The notes beneath the pieces were generated by a model. It ran no database searches. It was not told the DNA's origin and worked only from the letters and a program-made list of their open reading frames with translations. A stretch of 41,094 nucleotides of DNA from Anaerolineae bacterium (GTDB lineage Bacteria; Chloroflexota; Anaerolineae; JACIWR01): positions 1-41,094 of the forward strand of contig JANLFX010000018.1 in assembly GCA_024653325.1 (NCBI GenBank). Reading direction: 5' to 3'. A program made the translations under genes and the position numbers. Positions within the stretch are counted from its first letter, which is position 1. Each line of letters opens with the position of its first letter. Shown here piece by piece: positions 29,546 through 38,223 of this stretch.

Positions 29546-29965
29546 ATGGCGGATAAAGTTACCATAATAGCTCACAGTGGTGATATGGACAAAATTTACA
29601 GCGCGCTGATCGTCGCTAACGGAGCCCTGGCCATGGGTATGGAGGCTACTATATTCTTCACCTTCTGGGGCCTCCAACGCCTGAAAAAAGGAGCTTTGGA
29701 TAAAGGCCCCCTTTCCAAGATGAATTTCCTGGGCCTGGGCAAATGGATGGTGCAACGGCGGATGCAGAAGGCCAAAGTGGCTTCCCTGGAGAAAATGCTG
29801 CAGGATTTCAAAGAGCTGGGCGGCAAGGTCATGGCCTGCGATATGACCATGGAAATCATGGGCATCAAGCCCGAGGACCTGCGCCAGGACCTGATTGATG
29901 AGTATTGCGCGGTGGGATCCTATATCCAGGAAGCCCGCAATTCGTCCGTGACTCTTTTTATCTGA
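29546..29965 (+). CDS. DsrE2/DsrE-F-H-like protein
   Basis: 139 residues: KVTIIAHSGDMDKIYSALIVANGALAMGMEATIFFTFWGL, then a basic helical segment and MACDMTMEIMGI with one conserved-type cysteine. This matches the DsrE2 (DrsE/F-like family 2) group, often membrane-associated and found with TusA and rhodanese genes in sulfur-transfer clusters. GGAGG stands 5 nt before ATG 29546; an ATG one codon earlier is too close. It probably trades persulfide with TusA. Confidence 0.88.
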   Translation: MADKVTIIAHSGDMDKIYSALIVANGALAMGMEATIFFTFWGLQRLKKGALDKGPLSKMNFLGLGKWMVQRRMQKAKVASLEKMLQDFKELGGKVMACDMTMEIMGIKPEDLRQDLIDEYCAVGSYIQEARNSSVTLFI

Positions 29966-29997
29966 AAGCGCATCTGAGCGTAGGTCTATCTGACTTT

Positions 29998-31950
29998 ATG
30001 AAAGGGATACCAGCACACGTGACAACTGAGTCTTTCATCGTAGCGCGGGATTTTATCCGGTTTGTATTTTCCCGGCACGAAACGAGGCTGACCGCCTTTG
30101 CTGGGTTGCTGACACTGTCGGGGCTGGCGCTGGCCATTGCAGGCGCGCCTCCCTGGAGTCAAACGATCCCGTTTGCGGCAGCCATCGTCGTGGGTGGCAT
30201 CCTGGTTGCGCGCCACGCCTGGCAAGAGCTGTGGCTGGCTCGCAGCCTGGGCATCAACACGCTGATGGTCATCGCCGTCGTCGGGGCGGTATTCATCGGC
30301 GAATGGGCAGAAGCCGCCATCGTGGTCGTGCTGTTTGCCGTGGGCGAGGCGCTGGAGGGTTACGCCACCGACCGGGCCCGCAGCGCCCTGGACAGCTTAT
30401 TGGACCTGGCCCCACCAGTGGCTCTTAAACTTCTGCCCACCGGCGAGACCAGAGAAACGCCGGTAGAACAACTGGCCATCGGCGAGCGCGTGCTGGTCCG
30501 CCCCGGGGACCGGGTCAGCGTGGATGGCATCGTGCGCGCCGGAGAAAGCGCCGTTGACCAGGCTTCCATCACCGGGGAAAGCGTGCCGGTGGAAAAGAAA
30601 CCCGGCGATGAGGTCTTCGCCGGCACCATCAATACCACCGGCTCATTAAAGGTGGAGGTGACTCGCCTGGCTGCCGACAATACCTTGAACCGCATGGTAG
30701 CCCTAGTACGAGAAGCGCAATCGCGGCAAGCGCCGGTACAGCGCTTCATTGACCGCTTCGCCCGCATCTACACACCGACGGTGGCGATGGTGGCTGCCCT
30801 GGTGGCTGTGGCCCCGCCGCTGCTCCTCGGGCAACCCTTCTGGGGGCAGCACGGTTGGCTGATGCGCGCCCTGCAGATGCTGGTCATCGCCTGCCCCTGT
30901 GCTCTGGTGATCAGCACCCCGGTCAGTCTGGTGAGCGCCATGACCAACGCCGCCTCGCGGGGAGTGCTGATCAAGGGCGGGCGCTACCTGGAAGCGCTAA
31001 GCCGCGCCAGGGCTTTTGCCTTCGATAAAACAGGCACTCTGACCCAAGGCCGACCGGTGACCACAGACGTCATCAGCGTCTGCACCTGTGGAAAATGTCC
31101 GCAGGATTGTGGTCTGCAACACGCCGCTGCTCTGGAAGTGCAATCATCTCACCCACTGGCCCGGGCTTTGCTGGCCGAGGCAGAAATGCGCGGTATAGCC
31201 ACACCTCCTGCGCAAGATGTCACCGTGCTGGGCGGACGCGGCCTCGAGGGCACGGTAAACGGCTCGCGCGTTACCGTGGCCAGCCATGCCCATTTCGATG
31301 AGTACATACCCCATCAGGACTTCGTCTGCCAACAGGCTGACGAGCTGGCCGCTCAAGGCAAGACGGTGATCATGGTGCGGCATGATGACGAGGTATGTGC
31401 CCTGCTCGCCGTGGCGGATACACCACGCACCAACAGTCGCCAGGCCCTGGACGAATTGCGAGCTAAAGGGATTCGCACCATCATGCTCACCGGCGACAAT
31501 CAAACCGTCGCCGACGAGATAGCTCAGCAGATCGGGATGGACGAAGTGCGCGCCGGATTGTTGCCCGAGGAAAAAGTGGCCGCCGTCAAAGAGCTGGCGG
31601 AGAAATACGGGATCGTGGCCATGGTCGGCGACGGCGTGAACGACGCTCCGGCCCTGGCCCAGGCGGACGTGGGCATCGCCATGGGCGGTGCCGGTTCGGC
31701 CCAGGCTATGGAGACCGCCGACGTGGTGCTGATGGGCGACGACCTGGCACAACTGCCATTCATCGTGTGGCTCAGCCGCAGGACACGGAGCACCATAACC
31801 GTTAACATCACCCTGGCCCTGGCAATTAAGGCTCTCGTATTCGTGCTGGCCACTCTGGGTCTGGCCACGCTGTGGATGGCGATCATGGCCGACGTCGGCG
31901 CGTCATTGGTGGTGATTCTGAACGGCATGCGTCTGCGCCGGAGCCAATAG
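29998..31950 (+). CDS. Heavy-metal P1B-type ATPase (Zn/Cd/Pb group)
   Basis: About 650 residues. The membrane CPC motif reads [13 protein letters not shown] (ZntA/CadA-like, not the Cu-type [10 protein letters not shown]). TGES loop ITGESVPVEKK, phosphorylation site [10 protein letters not shown], an SHPLA nucleotide-binding motif and MVGDGVNDAPAL are all present. There is no N-terminal HMA domain; instead a Cys-rich CTCGKCPQDCG insertion follows the P site and may bind metal. ATG 29998 is preferred, 32 nt after DsrE2; the frame extends upstream into that gene but without a ribosome site. It exports Zn2+ or like ions across the cytoplasmic membrane at the cost of ATP. Confidence 0.9.
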   Translation: MKGIPAHVTTESFIVARDFIRFVFSRHETRLTAFAGLLTLSGLALAIAGAPPWSQTIPFAAAIVVGGILVARHAWQELWLARSLGINTLMVIAVVGAVFIGEWAEAAIVVVLFAVGEALEGYATDRARSALDSLLDLAPPVALKLLPTGETRETPVEQLAIGERVLVRPGDRVSVDGIVRAGESAVDQASITGESVPVEKKPGDEVFAGTINTTGSLKVEVTRLAADNTLNRMVALVREAQSRQAPVQRFIDRFARIYTPTVAMVAALVAVAPPLLLGQPFWGQHGWLMRALQMLVIACPCALVISTPVSLVSAMTNAASRGVLIKGGRYLEALSRARAFAFDKTGTLTQGRPVTTDVISVCTCGKCPQDCGLQHAAALEVQSSHPLARALLAEAEMRGIATPPAQDVTVLGGRGLEGTVNGSRVTVASHAHFDEYIPHQDFVCQQADELAAQGKTVIMVRHDDEVCALLAVADTPRTNSRQALDELRAKGIRTIMLTGDNQTVADEIAQQIGMDEVRAGLLPEEKVAAVKELAEKYGIVAMVGDGVNDAPALAQADVGIAMGGAGSAQAMETADVVLMGDDLAQLPFIVWLSRRTRSTITVNITLALAIKALVFVLATLGLATLWMAIMADVGASLVVILNGMRLRRSQ

Positions 31951-32095
31951 AGTCGTAGCGGCCCGCTTCCAAGCCCCCTGCGCAGCAGGGGGTCGGTGAC
32001 AGCCGACCCACCGGTTTGGCGGTGACCTCACCCCCGCCTGCGGCGGGGGCTTCACACCAGGACTGTCTGCCGCTACAAATCGTTATGAACCCAGG
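31951..32095. repeat. GC-rich hairpin-bearing dispersed repeat
   Basis: Contains hairpins CCCCCTGC/GCAGGGGG, GTCGG/CCGAC and CCCCCGCC/GGCGGGGG. Read on the minus strand it follows the same order as the 92-bp repeat at the right edge of the window: GAAGCCCCCGCCGC, TCACCGC, AAACC, GTCAC.GACCCCCTG. It lies between the Zn-type ATPase and the VIT gene and may also act as a terminator. Confidence 0.65.
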
Positions 32096-32110
32096 TTGAA
32101 GGAGAGAACT

Positions 32111-32965
32111 ATGGACGTGCAAATCATTCAGAGCTTTCAAAGAAGCGAGATCACCGAACATCTCGTGTACCACCGCCTGGCCCAGAGAGTGGGGGGGCAG
32201 AACGGCGAGATCCTGCAGAGAATTTCAGACGACGAACTCCGCCATTACAACGAGTGGATGGCATTAACCCAAACAGAAGTACGCCCCAACAGGCTGTTGG
32301 CCCTGTTCTACCTCATCATCGCCAGGATTTTCGGTCTGACTTTCGCCATCAAGCTGATGGAACGCAACGAGGAGCAGGCTGAAAGGTTGTACGCCGAGAT
32401 AGCTAAAGAGATTCCCAAAGCGAAGGAGATTCTAGAAGACGAGTTGGAGCATGAAGCACTGCTGGTGAACATGATTGATGAGGAGAGATTGGAGTACATT
32501 GGTTCCATGGTGCTGGGGCTGAACGATGCGCTGGTGGAGCTCACCGGGGCACTGGCCGGATTGACTTTTGCCCTGCAAAACACCCGCCTCGTGGGGCTGG
32601 CCGGCTTCATAACCGGGATCTCCGCTTCTTTTTCCATGGCTGCTTCGGAGTACCTCTCCACTAAATCCGAAATCGGCAGCAAAGACCCGTTGAAAGCCTC
32701 AATTTACACGGGGATAGTGTACCTGCTGACCGTCATGCTTCTGATTATCCCGTATTTTCTTCTAGCCAGCCACTACCTGGCCCTCGCCATCGCCATACTC
32801 AACGCTTTGCTGGTGATCTTCGTGTTCACCTTTTTCGTGTCGGTGGTAAAGGAGGTTCCGTTCCGCAAGACGTGGACTGAAATGGTGTCCATCAGTCTGG
32901 GAGTGGCCCTGGTTTCTTTCGTGATCGGTTGGGCCGCCAGAATGGTCCTCAAAGTGGAGTTCTGA
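32111..32965 (+). CDS. Ferritin-like/VIT1 (CCC1) family metal transporter
   Basis: 284 residues. The N-terminal ~130 residues are a ferritin-like helical domain with DDELRHYNEW and EDELEHEALL, giving the ExxH pairs of a di-iron site. The C-terminal part has about five membrane segments with VIT-family motifs GLNDALVELTGALAG and SMAASEYLSTKSE. Related MbfA-type proteins export Fe2+ or Mn2+ from the cytosol. ATG 32111 follows AAGGAGAG. Neighbours are Zn, Cu and Fe transporters, fitting a metal-homeostasis cluster. Confidence 0.9.
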   Translation: MDVQIIQSFQRSEITEHLVYHRLAQRVGGQNGEILQRISDDELRHYNEWMALTQTEVRPNRLLALFYLIIARIFGLTFAIKLMERNEEQAERLYAEIAKEIPKAKEILEDELEHEALLVNMIDEERLEYIGSMVLGLNDALVELTGALAGLTFALQNTRLVGLAGFITGISASFSMAASEYLSTKSEIGSKDPLKASIYTGIVYLLTVMLLIIPYFLLASHYLALAIAILNALLVIFVFTFFVSVVKEVPFRKTWTEMVSISLGVALVSFVIGWAARMVLKVEF

Positions 32966-32978
32966 GTTGTGGACAAGG

Positions 32979-33026
32979 GACTTTTGTCACAGACGGATGG
33001 CCGCTCATGTGGTACAATAAAATCGG
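32979..33026 (+). promoter_or_regulatory. copA promoter with the same upstream motif
   Basis: GGGACTTTTGTCACAGAC followed by a -10 TACAAT; TTGTCA to -10 is 23 bp, exactly as at 25722-25779, and no consensus -35 stands at 17 bp. CATAGGAGATCACA then leads into the copA ATG. Confidence 0.6.
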
Positions 33027-33054
33027 TTGTTATGTTTGTCCATAGGAGATCACA

Positions 33055-35571
33055 ATGGCTGAAGAACAACGAACGATAACTCTGCCCATCGAAGGGATGA
33101 CCTGCGCCTCGTGCGTGGCTCATGTGCAGCACGGCCTGGAAGAAGTGGAGGGCGTGCTAGATGCCCATGTCAACCTAGCTACCGAGCAAGCCTCAGTCAT
33201 CCTTGATCCCAGGTTGGTTCCTCTGCCAAAGCTAGTGGAGGCTGTGCGCAGTACGGGGTACGACGTGACGACCGCAACCATCAGCCTGCCGATCGGCGGG
33301 ATGACCTGTGCTTCCTGTGTGGCTCATGTTGAGGGAGCACTGGCTGGTCTACCCGGCGTGCTCAACGTCAACGTCAATTTGGCCACCGAGAAAGCTACCG
33401 TGGAATACATTCCCACTGTGACCGGCTTGGCCGATTTCCGCCGCGCCGTGGCCGATGCGGGTTACGAGGTATTACCCACAGCAGAAGAACAAGCCGAGGA
33501 AGAACTATCCCGCGAGGTGCGCAAGATGCAGGACGCCCGCCGCCGGATGCTCCTGGCCTGGGCTTTTACCATACCTATTATCCTGTGGATGCTGCCGGAG
33601 ATGCTGGCCGGCATGGCCTGGCCGAACATGACCATCTTCCAATTGGGTATGTTGCTCCTGGCCGCGCCGGTGCTTTTCTGGGTGGGACGACGCACCTACG
33701 TGGCGGCCTGGAGTTCGACCATCCACGGCGCGCCCAACATGGACGCGCTGATCGCCTTGGGTACCGGCGCCTCCTTCCTGACCGGCATTGCCACTTTCTT
33801 TCTGCCCGTCCCTTCTTACGCTGGCGTGTCGGCCATGATCATGGCCTTCCACCTGACCGGTCGCTATGTGGAGGCCAGCGCCAAAGGACGGGCCTCGCAG
33901 GCCATTCGCAAACTGCTGGAGCTGGGAGCCAAGACTGCCCGCGTGCTGGTGGATGGCACCGAGAAAGAAATACCCATTGACACCGTGCAGGTGGGCGACG
34001 TGATGGTCGTCCGCCCCGGCGAGAAGATACCTACCGACGGCATCGTGGTCGAAGGGGAGAGCGCCGTGGACGAATCCATGGCCACCGGCGAATCCATGCC
34101 GGTCAACAAAAGACCGGGTGACGAGGTGATCGGAGCTACGGTCAATCAGGACGGATTGCTCAAAGTGCGGGCCACGCGCATTGGCAAGGATACTTTCCTG
34201 GCGCAGGTGGTACGCCTGGTAGAGCAGGCGCAGGGGACTAAAGTGCCCATCCAGGCTTTCGCCGACCGGGTGACTTCTGTCTTCGTGCCCATCGTGGTCG
34301 TCATCGCCGCACTCACTTTCCTGACCTGGTTCCTTTTCCCCGACACACTGCGTCCCATCACTGTGTGGGCCAGCCGTTTTCTGCCCTGGGTGGACCCCAA
34401 TCTAAACGCTTTCACCCTGGCCCTGATCAACACTGTCTCAGTGCTGGTCATCGCCTGCCCCTGTGCCCTGGGACTGGCCACGCCCACAGCGTTGATGGTC
34501 GGCAGCGGCATTGGGGCTGAGAACGGCATCCTGATCCGCTCCGGCGAGGCCATCCAGGCCATGCGCGACGTGCGGGTGGTGGTCTTCGACAAGACGGGTA
34601 CGCTGACCAAGGGCCAGCCAGAAGTCACCGATGTGGTTCAAAGTTCCAGGTTTCAAGTTTCACGTTTCGAGCAGCTTGAAACCCGTAACTTGGAACCTGA
34701 AACTCTCTTGCGCTGGGCAGCATCGGTGGAAGTGGGCAGCGAGCACCCGCTGGGCAAAGCTATCGTCCGCAAGGCTGAGGAGCAGAGTATTGCCTTGGGC
34801 GAGCTGACCGATTTTGAAACGCTGCGTGGCAAGGGAGTGCGCGGTGTAGTGGACGGCCAGGCCGTGCTGGTGGGCACCCGCACGCTTATGGAGGAAGACG
34901 GTGTCGAAGTGAGGTCACTGGTGGAAGACGAGATGCGCCGCCTGGAGGACGAGGGTAAGACGGCGATGTTGGTGGCGGTGGGCGGAAAACTACTGGGTTT
35001 GCTGGCCGTGGCCGACACGCTCAAGGACGACGCCGTGGCTGCCGTCCGCGAACTGCGGGCGCTGGGGCTGGAGACGGCCATGATCACCGGTGACAACCAG
35101 CGCACAGCGCAGGCCATCGCCCGGCAGGTGGGAATAGACCACGTGCTGGCCGAGGTGCTGCCGGAGGATAAGCTGGTCGAGGTCAAGCGGCTCCAAGAGG
35201 AAACGGACGGCCTGGTGGCCATGGTCGGCGACGGCATCAACGACGCCCCGGCCCTGACCCAGGCCGATGTAGGCATCGCCATCGGCACCGGCACGGACAT
35301 CGCCATCGAAGCCGCCGACATCACCCTGGTGCGCGGCGACTTGTCCGGCGTGGTCAGTGCGGTGAAGCTCTCGCGGGCCACGTTCAACAAAGTGATTCAG
35401 GGGCTCTTCTGGGCCTTTTTCTACAACGTGGTCATGATTCCCCTGGCCATTATGGGCACGATGCACCCGGTGCTGGCCGAGATCGCCATGGCCAGCAGTT
35501 CAGTGACCGTGGTCACCAATGCCAACCTGCTGCGCCGGGTGGACATCCGGCCCGATTATGCCCGGCGTTGA
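33055..35571 (+). CDS. copA: Copper-exporting P1B-type ATPase
   Basis: 838 residues. Two N-terminal heavy-metal-associated domains each carry GMTCASC. Eight membrane segments are expected. Motifs: TGES ([11 protein letters not shown]), CPC in [44 protein letters not shown], and the Cu-type YN and MxxSS ([17 protein letters not shown]) in the last helices. It exports Cu+ using ATP. Residues about 530-551, just after the P site, are an extra segment ([20 protein letters not shown]) encoded by a palindromic repeat inserted in frame. It has its own motif-bearing promoter and is followed 15 nt later by the FTR1 gene. Confidence 0.95.
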   Translation: MAEEQRTITLPIEGMTCASCVAHVQHGLEEVEGVLDAHVNLATEQASVILDPRLVPLPKLVEAVRSTGYDVTTATISLPIGGMTCASCVAHVEGALAGLPGVLNVNVNLATEKATVEYIPTVTGLADFRRAVADAGYEVLPTAEEQAEEELSREVRKMQDARRRMLLAWAFTIPIILWMLPEMLAGMAWPNMTIFQLGMLLLAAPVLFWVGRRTYVAAWSSTIHGAPNMDALIALGTGASFLTGIATFFLPVPSYAGVSAMIMAFHLTGRYVEASAKGRASQAIRKLLELGAKTARVLVDGTEKEIPIDTVQVGDVMVVRPGEKIPTDGIVVEGESAVDESMATGESMPVNKRPGDEVIGATVNQDGLLKVRATRIGKDTFLAQVVRLVEQAQGTKVPIQAFADRVTSVFVPIVVVIAALTFLTWFLFPDTLRPITVWASRFLPWVDPNLNAFTLALINTVSVLVIACPCALGLATPTALMVGSGIGAENGILIRSGEAIQAMRDVRVVVFDKTGTLTKGQPEVTDVVQSSRFQVSRFEQLETRNLEPETLLRWAASVEVGSEHPLGKAIVRKAEEQSIALGELTDFETLRGKGVRGVVDGQAVLVGTRTLMEEDGVEVRSLVEDEMRRLEDEGKTAMLVAVGGKLLGLLAVADTLKDDAVAAVRELRALGLETAMITGDNQRTAQAIARQVGIDHVLAEVLPEDKLVEVKRLQEETDGLVAMVGDGINDAPALTQADVGIAIGTGTDIAIEAADITLVRGDLSGVVSAVKLSRATFNKVIQGLFWAFFYNVVMIPLAIMGTMHPVLAEIAMASSSVTVVTNANLLRRVDIRPDYARR
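34636..34706. repeat. In-frame palindromic repeat within copA
   Basis: GGTTTCAAG (34649-34657) pairs exactly with CTTGAAACC (34675-34683), and AAGTTCC is echoed by GGAACCT further out. It is about 70 bp and keeps the copA frame. It resembles the repeat at 23353-23415 and is carried in a surface loop between the P and N domains. Confidence 0.65.
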
Positions 35572-35586
35572 AAAAGGGTTCTCTTT

Positions 35587-36408
35587 ATGATCGCAGCATT
35601 GTTGATCGCCTTTCGTGAGGGACTGGAAGCAGCCCTGATCGTGGGCATAGTGTTAGGTTACTTGCAAAAAATGGGTTACAAGCGGCAGACCGCCGTGTGG
35701 TGGGGCGTGGCCTCGGCGGTGGCAGTGAGTATCGTCACTGGAGCAGTCCTACAAGCTCTGGGCATTGTTTTCGAAGAACGTGGTGAGAAGCTCTTCGAGG
35801 GGGTCACCATGCTCCTGGCCGCCGGCGTGCTCACCTGGATGATTTTCTGGATGCAGCGCCAGGGGCGCAACATCCGCGCCGAACTGGAGGCCGACGTACG
35901 CCAGGCGGTGACTGGTGGCAGCCACTGGGCGTTATTCGCGCTGGCGTTTGTCGCCGTGGTGCGCGAGGGAATAGAGATGGCCCTCTTCCTCACCGCCGCA
36001 GCCTTCAGCGCCACACCGGCGCAGACCCTGATCGGCAGCGGGCTGGGACTGGCCCTGGCAGTGATTGTGGGCTGGCTCTTGTTCGTAGTCAGTGCACGCC
36101 TGGACGTGCGAGTTTTTTTCCGCGTGACCAGTGTACTGTTGATTCTCTTCGCGGCGGGACTGGTGGCCCATGGGGTGCACGAACTGCAGGAGGCCGGCGT
36201 TGTGCCAGTGCTCGTCGAGCATGTGTGGGATATCAATCACATCTTGGATGAAGACGTGACCTTGGGCTCTATCCTCAAGTCGCTGCTGGGCTACAACGGG
36301 AATCCATCGCTGCTGGAGGTGGTGAGCTACATCGGCTATCTTATCATCACCGAGCTGGCGAGTTGGAGACAGGCGAAGCCTCTGGACTCACTGGCCCCGC
36401 CGGCATAG
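35587..36408 (+). CDS. FTR1-family iron permease
   Basis: 273 residues with about seven membrane segments. The two REGLE-type iron-binding motifs are IAFREGLEAALIVG near the N-terminus and VVREGIEMALFLTA in the fourth segment, as in Ftr1p and EfeU. It takes up iron across the cytoplasmic membrane; in bacteria it often works with a periplasmic or cupredoxin partner, none of which is next door. AAAAAGG lies upstream of the ATG. Confidence 0.92.
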   Translation: MIAALLIAFREGLEAALIVGIVLGYLQKMGYKRQTAVWWGVASAVAVSIVTGAVLQALGIVFEERGEKLFEGVTMLLAAGVLTWMIFWMQRQGRNIRAELEADVRQAVTGGSHWALFALAFVAVVREGIEMALFLTAAAFSATPAQTLIGSGLGLALAVIVGWLLFVVSARLDVRVFFRVTSVLLILFAAGLVAHGVHELQEAGVVPVLVEHVWDINHILDEDVTLGSILKSLLGYNGNPSLLEVVSYIGYLIITELASWRQAKPLDSLAPPA

Positions 36409-36480
36409 AATTGCTGACGGAGCATCGCTCTCGCCTGGAATAACTCAAGTCTTCCTGGGTTTGCAGAAAGGAAAAGCCAA

Positions 36481-36732
36481 ATGAACAAACAAGTGATCGT
36501 CTACACCCAGAGCGGTTGACTGTTTTGTGGACGGGTGAAAGAGTTTCTTTCACAAAAAGGGATCAACTTTGTAGAACGCGATGTGGCTCAAGACGAAACC
36601 GCCATAGCCGAACTGGAGCAATGGGGCGTGATGACTACTCCGGTGACGGTCATAGACGACGAGTTGGTGATCGGTTTCGATCGGGAAAAGCTGGAAGCTC
36701 TGCTCTCAGACGAGATGGTGCCAGATGAATAA
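36481..36732 (+). CDS. Glutaredoxin-like selenoprotein (UxxC, UGA at 36517-36519)
   Basis: 83 residues if UGA is read as selenocysteine: VIVYTQSG-U-LFC-GRVKEFL, with U at codon 13 exactly where the first Cys of a glutaredoxin/NrdH CxxC stands, and Cys at 16. The rest is typical: VERDVAQDETAIAELEQWGVMTTPVTVIDDELVIGFDREKLEALL, with the cis-Pro TTPV. Beyond the UGA, a hairpin GTGAAAG-AGTTT-CTTTCAC (36535-36553) has its apical loop 22 nt away with a G at loop position 2, as bacterial SECIS elements need. AAAGGA precedes ATG 36481. Standard gene callers would start it late or miss it. The alternative is a nonsense mutation. Confidence 0.82.
36523..36557 (+). promoter_or_regulatory. Candidate bacterial SECIS element
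   Basis: Two alternative stems follow the UGA: GTGAAAG/CTTTCAC (36535-36541 with 36547-36553, loop AGTTT) and TTTTGTG/CACAAAA (36523-36529 with 36551-36557). The first has the geometry expected for SelB recognition. Confidence 0.6.
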
Positions 36733-36906
36733 AATCAATTGGACTCAGGTACTCGTCTTCGGCCTGATGGCGTTGTTGTCTTTCTCGTGGGGCTGAGCCT
36801 GCTGCCCATGTTCTTCGGCGACTATTGGGGAATGGGACGTGGTGGCATGATGGGCGGCTGGTGCCCCTGGTGTGGCGGAACGGGACGTTTCAGGGTGGAG
36901 GGTTGA
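36725..36906 (+). pseudogene. Small Gly/Met-rich membrane protein, frameshifted
   Basis: ATG 36725 opens MNKINWTQVLVFGLMALLSF and stops at a TGA after 22 codons. A second frame (from about 36766) continues naturally as VVVFLVGLSLLPMFFGDYWG, then GMGRGGMMGGW and CPWCGGTGRF, ending at 36906. Joined, they make one membrane helix plus a CPWCGGTG zinc-knuckle-like tail. A single indel near 36766 explains the break; it may be a real mutation, a sequencing error or recoding. It overlaps the glutaredoxin gene and the next start codon. Confidence 0.6.
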
Positions 36907-37118
36907 TGGGCAGCCTTTTCGGATTGCTTTTCATGCTACCGATTATGCTACTTCCTATTGGATTGTTAGCTTTGTTGGTCCTGGGAGGCGCGTGGCTGGT
37001 GCGTAACCTGGGCGGGAGCAACATACCACCAACACCATCCCGCAAATGCCCGGCCTGTGACCGCCCGGTTGAGACTTACTGGCAGCATTGTCCGTACTGC
37101 GGGGAGGAGTTGCAATGA
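36906..37118 (+). CDS. Small membrane protein with C-terminal zinc ribbon
   Basis: 70 residues: a long hydrophobic stretch (LFGLLFMLPIMLLPIGLLALLVLGGAWLV, one or two helices) followed by RKCPACDRPVETYWQHCPYCGEEL, a zinc ribbon with two CPxC knuckles. ATG 36906 shares bases with the TGA of the upstream frameshifted gene and has GGTGGAGGG before it, so start-stop coupling is likely. An earlier start in the same frame (36825) reads an unlikely leader. Function unknown. Confidence 0.75.
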   Translation: MGSLFGLLFMLPIMLLPIGLLALLVLGGAWLVRNLGGSNIPPTPSRKCPACDRPVETYWQHCPYCGEELQ

Positions 37119-37615
37119 ACGAGAGAAAGATACCTTGGCTGCTCGTCATCGGCGGCGGAGTGCTGGTCGGCCTGCTGCTGCTAGCCTGCCTGATCATCAT
37201 ATTCCCGTTTACCAGGCCACCCATCAGCGGCAGCTACCGCTCCAATGGAGAGCAGATTTACTTTACCGCCACCAGTCAACGCGGGACACCCATCACTTCG
37301 GACCTGCGCATGGGCATGATGGGCAGCGGCATGTGGACCTGCGCCACCTGCCACGGAGCCAACGGCCGTGGCGGCACGGTGCGCATGATGATGCGCATCT
37401 TCGAAACTCCAGACATCCGTTATAAGACGCTGACCTCACCGGAAGAACATGCCGAGACAGAAGAGCACGAGCCTTATACCGACGAGGACATCAAACGGGC
37501 CATCACCGAAGGCATTGAGCCGGACGGCAAACCGCTGGACTGGCCCATGCCGCGCTGGTCAATGAGCGACGAAGACCTGGACGACCTGCTGGAGTTCCTG
37601 AAAACATTGGACTGA
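37115..37615 (+). CDS. Membrane-anchored cytochrome c
   Basis: 166 residues. An N-terminal membrane anchor (LLVIGGGVLVGLLLLACLIIIF) is followed by an extracytoplasmic domain with one heme c site, CATCHG (C76, C79, H80), and a likely Met axial ligand in DWPMPRWSM. The acidic linker EEHAETEEHEPYTDEDI sits before the last helix. ATG 37115 overlaps the previous stop (ATGA) and follows GGGGAGGAG. Single-heme proteins of this form shuttle electrons to terminal oxidases or metal reductases. The partner is unknown; the two membrane genes that follow are candidates. Confidence 0.9.
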   Translation: MNERKIPWLLVIGGGVLVGLLLLACLIIIFPFTRPPISGSYRSNGEQIYFTATSQRGTPITSDLRMGMMGSGMWTCATCHGANGRGGTVRMMMRIFETPDIRYKTLTSPEEHAETEEHEPYTDEDIKRAITEGIEPDGKPLDWPMPRWSMSDEDLDDLLEFLKTLD

Positions 37616-37657
37616 CCGTGAACGACAAAGCCACAATCGTTTACAGGGGAGGTAAAA

Positions 37658-38194
37658 ATGACCTTGTTTACTGTTCGTGAGGCGTGGACGTTGGTCCACG
37701 GTATACTTTTCGGAGGAGGATTCCTCCTGGCCTTCACTGGGGGACTAGCCCTGTTGTACAATCTGAAGGCCGATCTGCTGACCACGGCCGGTGCCCGTAG
37801 GCACGTACGCTGGCTCAAACTGGCAACGCTGGTGATGGCAGGGTTGGCCTGGCTGGCGGTGCTCAGCGGCACCTACATCTCCTACCCCTGGTACCGTGCT
37901 GCTCCGCCCGAAGGTGTGGTTGATCTGACGTCCTATCCCCGTTCCTATCTCAAGGCCAACCCAAGTCTGGCGTTCTGGCACACTTTCGGCATGGAGTGGA
38001 AGGAGCACATCGCCTGGTTCGCGCCGCTGCTTGCCACGGCGGTGGCTTTTGTGGTATGGCGCTACGGAGAGCATCTGGCCCGCGACAACCGACTGCGCTG
38101 GGCATTGATCGTCCTTTTCGTCCTTGCCTTCGCCGCGGCCGGGATCGCTGGCCTGCTGGGCGCGCTGGTCACCAAAGCCGCACCTGTGTTGTGA
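37658..38194 (+). CDS. Four-helix membrane protein, possible heme b binder
   Basis: 178 residues with four membrane segments. Histidines lie in or near helices (LVHGILFGG, RRHVRWLKLA, AFWHTFGMEWKEHIAWF), in positions that could hold heme b, and the context (cytochrome c gene upstream) supports an electron-transfer role. This is inference; no named family recognised. GGGGAGG lies upstream of the ATG. Confidence 0.8.
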   Translation: MTLFTVREAWTLVHGILFGGGFLLAFTGGLALLYNLKADLLTTAGARRHVRWLKLATLVMAGLAWLAVLSGTYISYPWYRAAPPEGVVDLTSYPRSYLKANPSLAFWHTFGMEWKEHIAWFAPLLATAVAFVVWRYGEHLARDNRLRWALIVLFVLAFAAAGIAGLLGALVTKAAPVL

Positions 38195-38223
38195 TGAATC
38201 CGTAGGTTAAGGAAGGGGTTACA

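Noticed and set aside
31951-32095. Small coding gene between the two metal transporters
   Set aside because: Frames there are short, lack ribosome sites and consist of repeat hairpins.
36517-36519. Simple nonsense mutation making a pseudogene of the glutaredoxin
   Set aside because: The stop falls exactly on the catalytic Cys, and a SECIS-like hairpin follows; selenocysteine is the better reading, though not proven.
36785-36810. Second selenocysteine UGA in the small membrane protein
   Set aside because: Reading through gives CCPCSSATIGEW and another stop soon after; the other frame continues as a sensible membrane protein, so a frameshift fits better.
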